Of a stretch of DNA of 64,000 nucleotides, positions 61,427 to 64,000 are shown piece by piece. Position 1 is the first letter of the stretch. Each line of letters begins with the position of its first letter. The stretch lies in the NCBI GenBank assembly GCA_050953405.1, contig JBMNMP010000001.1:310001-374000 (forward strand). The letters are read 5' to 3'. Below the pieces are notes generated by a model. The model was not told the origin of the DNA, did not search any database, and saw only the letters and a program-made list of their open reading frames with translations. Made by a program: the position numbers and the translations under genes. This DNA comes from RUG100 sp050953405 (GTDB lineage: Bacteria; Bacillota; Clostridia; Peptostreptococcales; Anaerovoracaceae).

Positions 61427-62350
61427 ATGAAGATCAGAGCTTACGCAAAAATAAATCTTTCCCTCGATGTGCTGGGTCTGATGGAAAACGGATATCATCG
61501 CCTCGACATGGTGATGCATATGGTGGACCTTCACGATGTGGTCGAAATCCTGTGGACGCCCGGTGAAGAGGGAGGCCTCAAGGTGCATCTGGACGCCGGT
61601 GATCCCGGCCTGCCGGTCGATGAAGGAAATCTGGCGATGCGTGCCGTAAGCCTCCTGCGAAAGGAAGACGGCCGTGCTGCTGCCATCAACGGCAGTCTCC
61701 ACATCAGCATAGAAAAAAATATACCGATAGCGGCCGGTCTCGCCGGAGGCAGCGGCAACGGAGCGGCCGTGCTCCTGGGGTTGAATCACTTGTGGCAGCT
61801 GGGGCACAGCCTCAGTGAAATGTGCGCTCTCGGCAGCAGGCTGGGTGCGGACGTGCCTTTTTCTGTGATGGGGATCGCTGCCTTGAACGAAGAGCTCGGC
61901 TTTTCCGATGATCCGCTGGCGGCCACCTGTGCCCGGGCCACCGGCAGCGGCACAGAACTGGAACCACTGCCGGCTTTTCGGAGCGGAGTGGTGCTCTCAA
62001 AACCGCCCATCAGCGTCTCCACGGCAGAAGCTTATCGGGGGGTCGATGAGTGCACTATAACGGAGCGCCCGGACGTCGCGGCACAGGTCGCGGCGATACG
62101 AAAAAAAGATGTAAAACAGGTGTATTCGAATATGGTCAATGTACTTGAAAATTACACTTTGAAAAGGTATTATATAGTCATGTATACAAAGAACAAGATG
62201 CGGGAAGTCGCTGACAGTGCGGCTGTTCTCATGAGCGGCAGCGGCCCGACAGTGTTCGCTTTGACAGATGACCCAGAGGAGAAAAAGCGTATTTTTGAGG
62301 CCTTGAAGTCAGTCAATAAAGAGACCTACAGCACAGAGACTGCAGGATGA
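61427..62350 (+). CDS. ispE: 4-diphosphocytidyl-2-C-methyl-D-erythritol kinase
   Basis: MEP-pathway GHMP kinase for isoprenoid precursors. The 307-aa product starts MKIRAYAKINLSLDVLGLMENGYHRLDMVMHMVDLHD, a canonical opening, and has the ATP loop PIAAGLAGGSGNGAAVLLGLN and a late VLMSGSGPTVFAL (GHMP C-terminal motif). Length is slightly long. RBS AGAAAGGA. Shows that this organism uses the MEP pathway. Confidence 0.96.
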   Translation: MKIRAYAKINLSLDVLGLMENGYHRLDMVMHMVDLHDVVEILWTPGEEGGLKVHLDAGDPGLPVDEGNLAMRAVSLLRKEDGRAAAINGSLHISIEKNIPIAAGLAGGSGNGAAVLLGLNHLWQLGHSLSEMCALGSRLGADVPFSVMGIAALNEELGFSDDPLAATCARATGSGTELEPLPAFRSGVVLSKPPISVSTAEAYRGVDECTITERPDVAAQVAAIRKKDVKQVYSNMVNVLENYTLKRYYIVMYTKNKMREVADSAAVLMSGSGPTVFALTDDPEEKKRIFEALKSVNKETYSTETAG

Positions 62351-62362
62351 AAGGAAATCGAT

Positions 62363-63022
62363 ATGCTCAACCTCGATATTAAGAACCACAGGCCACTGCG
62401 TGAAATCGTGTATGAAGAACTGAAAATGCAGATCTTGAAAGGTGAGATCTCCCCCGGCACCCGGATGATGGAAGTCGAGATGGCGGAGGAAATGGGCGTT
62501 TCGCGTACTCCCATCAGGGAGGCGATCCGAAAGCTGGAAAAGGAAGGCCTGGTGACTATCGAGCCGCGGCGCGGAGCGTATGCTTCGGAGGTGTCCCGCA
62601 AGGATATGATCGAGACTCTGGAAGTTAGGCAGAACATGGAAGGCCTGGCGGCTTACTATGCGGCTACCAGGATGGATGAAGAGCACCGGAACCGGATGCA
62701 CGAGGCGGCCGGAAAATTCGATGAGGCGGTCGAGGAAGGCAACACCGTGGAGATGATCAGCAACGATACCACATTCCACCATCTGATAGTTGAGGGCGCG
62801 GACAACAGGATCCTGGTCCACATGGTGGAACAGCTGCAGGAAATGGTGCTCAGGTTCAGATATCTCTACTACGATACTTTCAAACGCGGTGAGAAGATGC
62901 CGACGGAGCATCATGCGATCATGGAGGCCATCGACAGGGGCGATGCGGACGGAGCCCGGGAGGCGGCCGACATACACATAGAAAGACTCAAACAGATGAT
63001 CCGCGAGGATTTCCCGGTATGA
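62363..63022 (+). CDS. FadR/FCD-type GntR transcriptional regulator
   Basis: 219 aa: winged HTH (LKMQILKGEISPGTRMMEVEMAEEMGVSRTPIREAIRKLEKEGLVTIEPRRGAYASEVS) then an all-helical FCD ligand domain with conserved metal-binding residues (NDTTFHHLIVEGADN, TEHHAIMEAIDRGDADGAREAADIHIE). Follows ispE by 12 nt, so probably co-transcribed. Effector unknown. Confidence 0.94.
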   Translation: MLNLDIKNHRPLREIVYEELKMQILKGEISPGTRMMEVEMAEEMGVSRTPIREAIRKLEKEGLVTIEPRRGAYASEVSRKDMIETLEVRQNMEGLAAYYAATRMDEEHRNRMHEAAGKFDEAVEEGNTVEMISNDTTFHHLIVEGADNRILVHMVEQLQEMVLRFRYLYYDTFKRGEKMPTEHHAIMEAIDRGDADGAREAADIHIERLKQMIREDFPV

Positions 63023-63040
63023 TAGATAAATATGGCATTC

Positions 63041-63068
63041 AAAAACGGAGGCTGCCAGCCTCCGTTTT
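63041..63068. terminator. Bidirectional terminator between GntR and HtrA-like genes
   Basis: AAAAACGGAGGCT/AGCCTCCGTTTTT (13-bp perfect arms, GCC loop); T-tracts on both strands. Confidence 0.92.
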
Positions 63069-63107
63069 TACTATATATATGTATACGCGTTCATACGCGG
63101 GTGGTCA

Positions 63108-64000
63108 CTACCAGCCGAACATGTTGAAGAGGTCGCCGAGACCGCCGTCATTGTAGCCGTTGCCGTTATCATACTGCTGGCTGTTGTCGGTGCTGTTGTT
63201 CTGGTCCTGAGTGGTGGTGGAGTCGCCCTTGCCCTTCATGATGTTGCTGGCGGATTTCGCCGCTACATTGATGGGGATGGCAAAGCCGAGACCTTCAACG
63301 TTTTCGCCCGAGGATTTGGCTACTACGAGCCCTATCAGCTGGCCGTCACCGTTGAACATGCCGCCGCCCGAGTTGCCCGGGTTGACCGAAGCGTCGGTCT
63401 GGATCAGTTCCATGGTCTGGTTCTCCAGGGTTATCTTCCTGTTGGTGGCACTGATGATGCCTGCGGAAACGCTGCCGCCCAGTGTTCCCAGCGGATTGCC
63501 GATGACGACCGCCATGTCTCCTACATCTATCTGATCGGAGTTGCCATAAGTCACCGCCTTCAACCTGGTGGCGTTGATCTTGAGTACGGCTACATCGTTT
63601 TCTGAATCAACGCCGACGACCTTAGCCTTGTAGCTCTTGCCATCGACCTTTACTGTGATGTTGCTGGCGCCGGATATCACGTGGTTGTTGGTCATGATAT
63701 AGCCGTTGCTCTTGATGACGACGCCGGAGCCTGCACCCTGAGTGACATACTCACCTACCCAGCCGCCCTGTTCGCTGCTTTCCGTGGTGATCTCGACTAC
63801 AGAGTCCTTTACCTTGGCGTTGATATCCTGTACCGTCATCTTGCTGTTTGTAGCATTTTCCAGTTTGTATCCCGTGCCGGTGATCTTGCTGCTCGATGAA
63901 GTCCCGCTGCCAGTGTAGTAGTTCGCCAGGGTCATTCCTCCAAAGCTGATCAGGCTGGCGAGCGCTAAGATGATGACGATCATCAGGATGAACGAGCGTT
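63108..64000 (-). CDS. HtrA/DegP-like membrane serine protease without visible PDZ domain, N-terminus cut by window edge
   Basis: At least 297 codons; the frame runs off the right edge (RSFILMIVIILALASL..., so the membrane anchor is incomplete). The trypsin-like domain is full: catalytic His in MTNNHVISG, Asp in ENDVAVLKI, Ser in NPGNSGGGMFNGDGQLIG. After GLGFAIPINVAA there is only a short linker and an Asn/Gln/Gly-rich tail ending GLGDLFNMFGW, so the PDZ domain normal for HtrA is missing. Extracytoplasmic quality-control or surface protease. Confidence 0.92.
   Translation of the reverse strand, partial: RSFILMIVIILALASLISFGGMTLANYYTGSGTSSSSKITGTGYKLENATNSKMTVQDINAKVKDSVVEITTESSEQGGWVGEYVTQGAGSGVVIKSNGYIMTNNHVISGASNITVKVDGKSYKAKVVGVDSENDVAVLKINATRLKAVTYGNSDQIDVGDMAVVIGNPLGTLGGSVSAGIISATNRKITLENQTMELIQTDASVNPGNSGGGMFNGDGQLIGLVVAKSSGENVEGLGFAIPINVAAKSASNIMKGKGDSTTTQDQNNSTDNSQQYDNGNGYNDGGLGDLFNMFGW

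Overview
The window is a 64-kb stretch of bacterial chromosome at roughly 50% G+C. It most likely comes from an anaerobic member of the Clostridia (Bacillota), plausibly near the Anaerovoracaceae/Eubacterium family XIII group; this is inferred from gene content and cannot be placed more precisely by eye. Supporting signs are the near-origin order mnmG-rsmG-parA-parB with parS sites, a CIRCE-type heat-shock operator, a flavodiiron protein with rubredoxin partners, class B sortase, a YtrA-type GntR operon, and very large secreted GLUG/FIVAR/Fn3 proteins. No insertion sequence, phage, CRISPR array or rRNA was seen.

Layout. 1-4.9 kb: tRNA modification and chromosome partition (mnmG partial, rsmG, parA, parB) with two perfect parS sites, one forming the stem of the rsmG terminator and one inside the start of a lipoprotein gene. 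4.9-10.3 kb: a tightly packed minus-strand operon purB-purA-alr-tetR-truncated amidohydrolase. 10.3-13.5 kb: a small NrdD-tail-like protein with an unusual tandem-dyad promoter and a nearby DnaA box, a C_GCAxxG_C_C protein, tRNA-Arg(CCT), a DUF5688 protein, and Hsp20 under a CIRCE/HrcA-type operator. 13.6-16.7 kb: ppx and a ppk reading frame broken by two stop codons, both at positions where relatives carry glutamine. 16.7-25.9 kb: redox region with a cupin, an SRAP protein, a flavodiiron protein (FDP) translationally coupled to an acyl-CoA dehydrogenase/ETF-alpha/rubredoxin fusion, a divergent Crp/Fnr regulator, a thioesterase, an Old-Yellow-Enzyme-type oxidoreductase and an NADH:rubredoxin-reductase-like flavoprotein. 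26-28.4 kb: DUF434 protein, TcdA, PnuC. 28.6-43.3 kb: two giant secreted proteins (3199 and 1656 aa, the second a subtilase) sharing GLUG, PEGA-like and very basic C-terminal Fn3 modules. 43.3-48.6 kb: a LytTR/DUF3021 pair with a leader RNA or small RNA upstream, a frameshifted MMPL transporter with seven extracytoplasmic repeats, and an HMA domain protein. 48.7-53.1 kb: modABC, a LysR regulator and a YczE-like membrane protein. 53.2-64 kb: HD/dGTPase-like protein, a secreted protein with a frameshifted signal peptide, class B sortase, a GntR-ABC operon with a clear operator, nitroreductase, CvpA, TadA, an Ig-like membrane protein, IspE, an FCD-type GntR regulator and an HtrA-like protease running off the right edge.

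The most promising system is at 18-25 kb. The fusion protein carries its own rubredoxin and is co-translated with a flavodiiron O2/NO reductase, the usual electron acceptor of rubredoxin; an NROR-like reductase lies 2.5 kb away. Together they suggest an O2- or NO-scavenging chain that could be fed by acyl-CoA as well as NADH. Separately, three genes in the window (ppk, MMPL, secreted 54.5-kb protein) carry apparent disabling lesions of different types, which may be real decay, variable expression, or sequence error.
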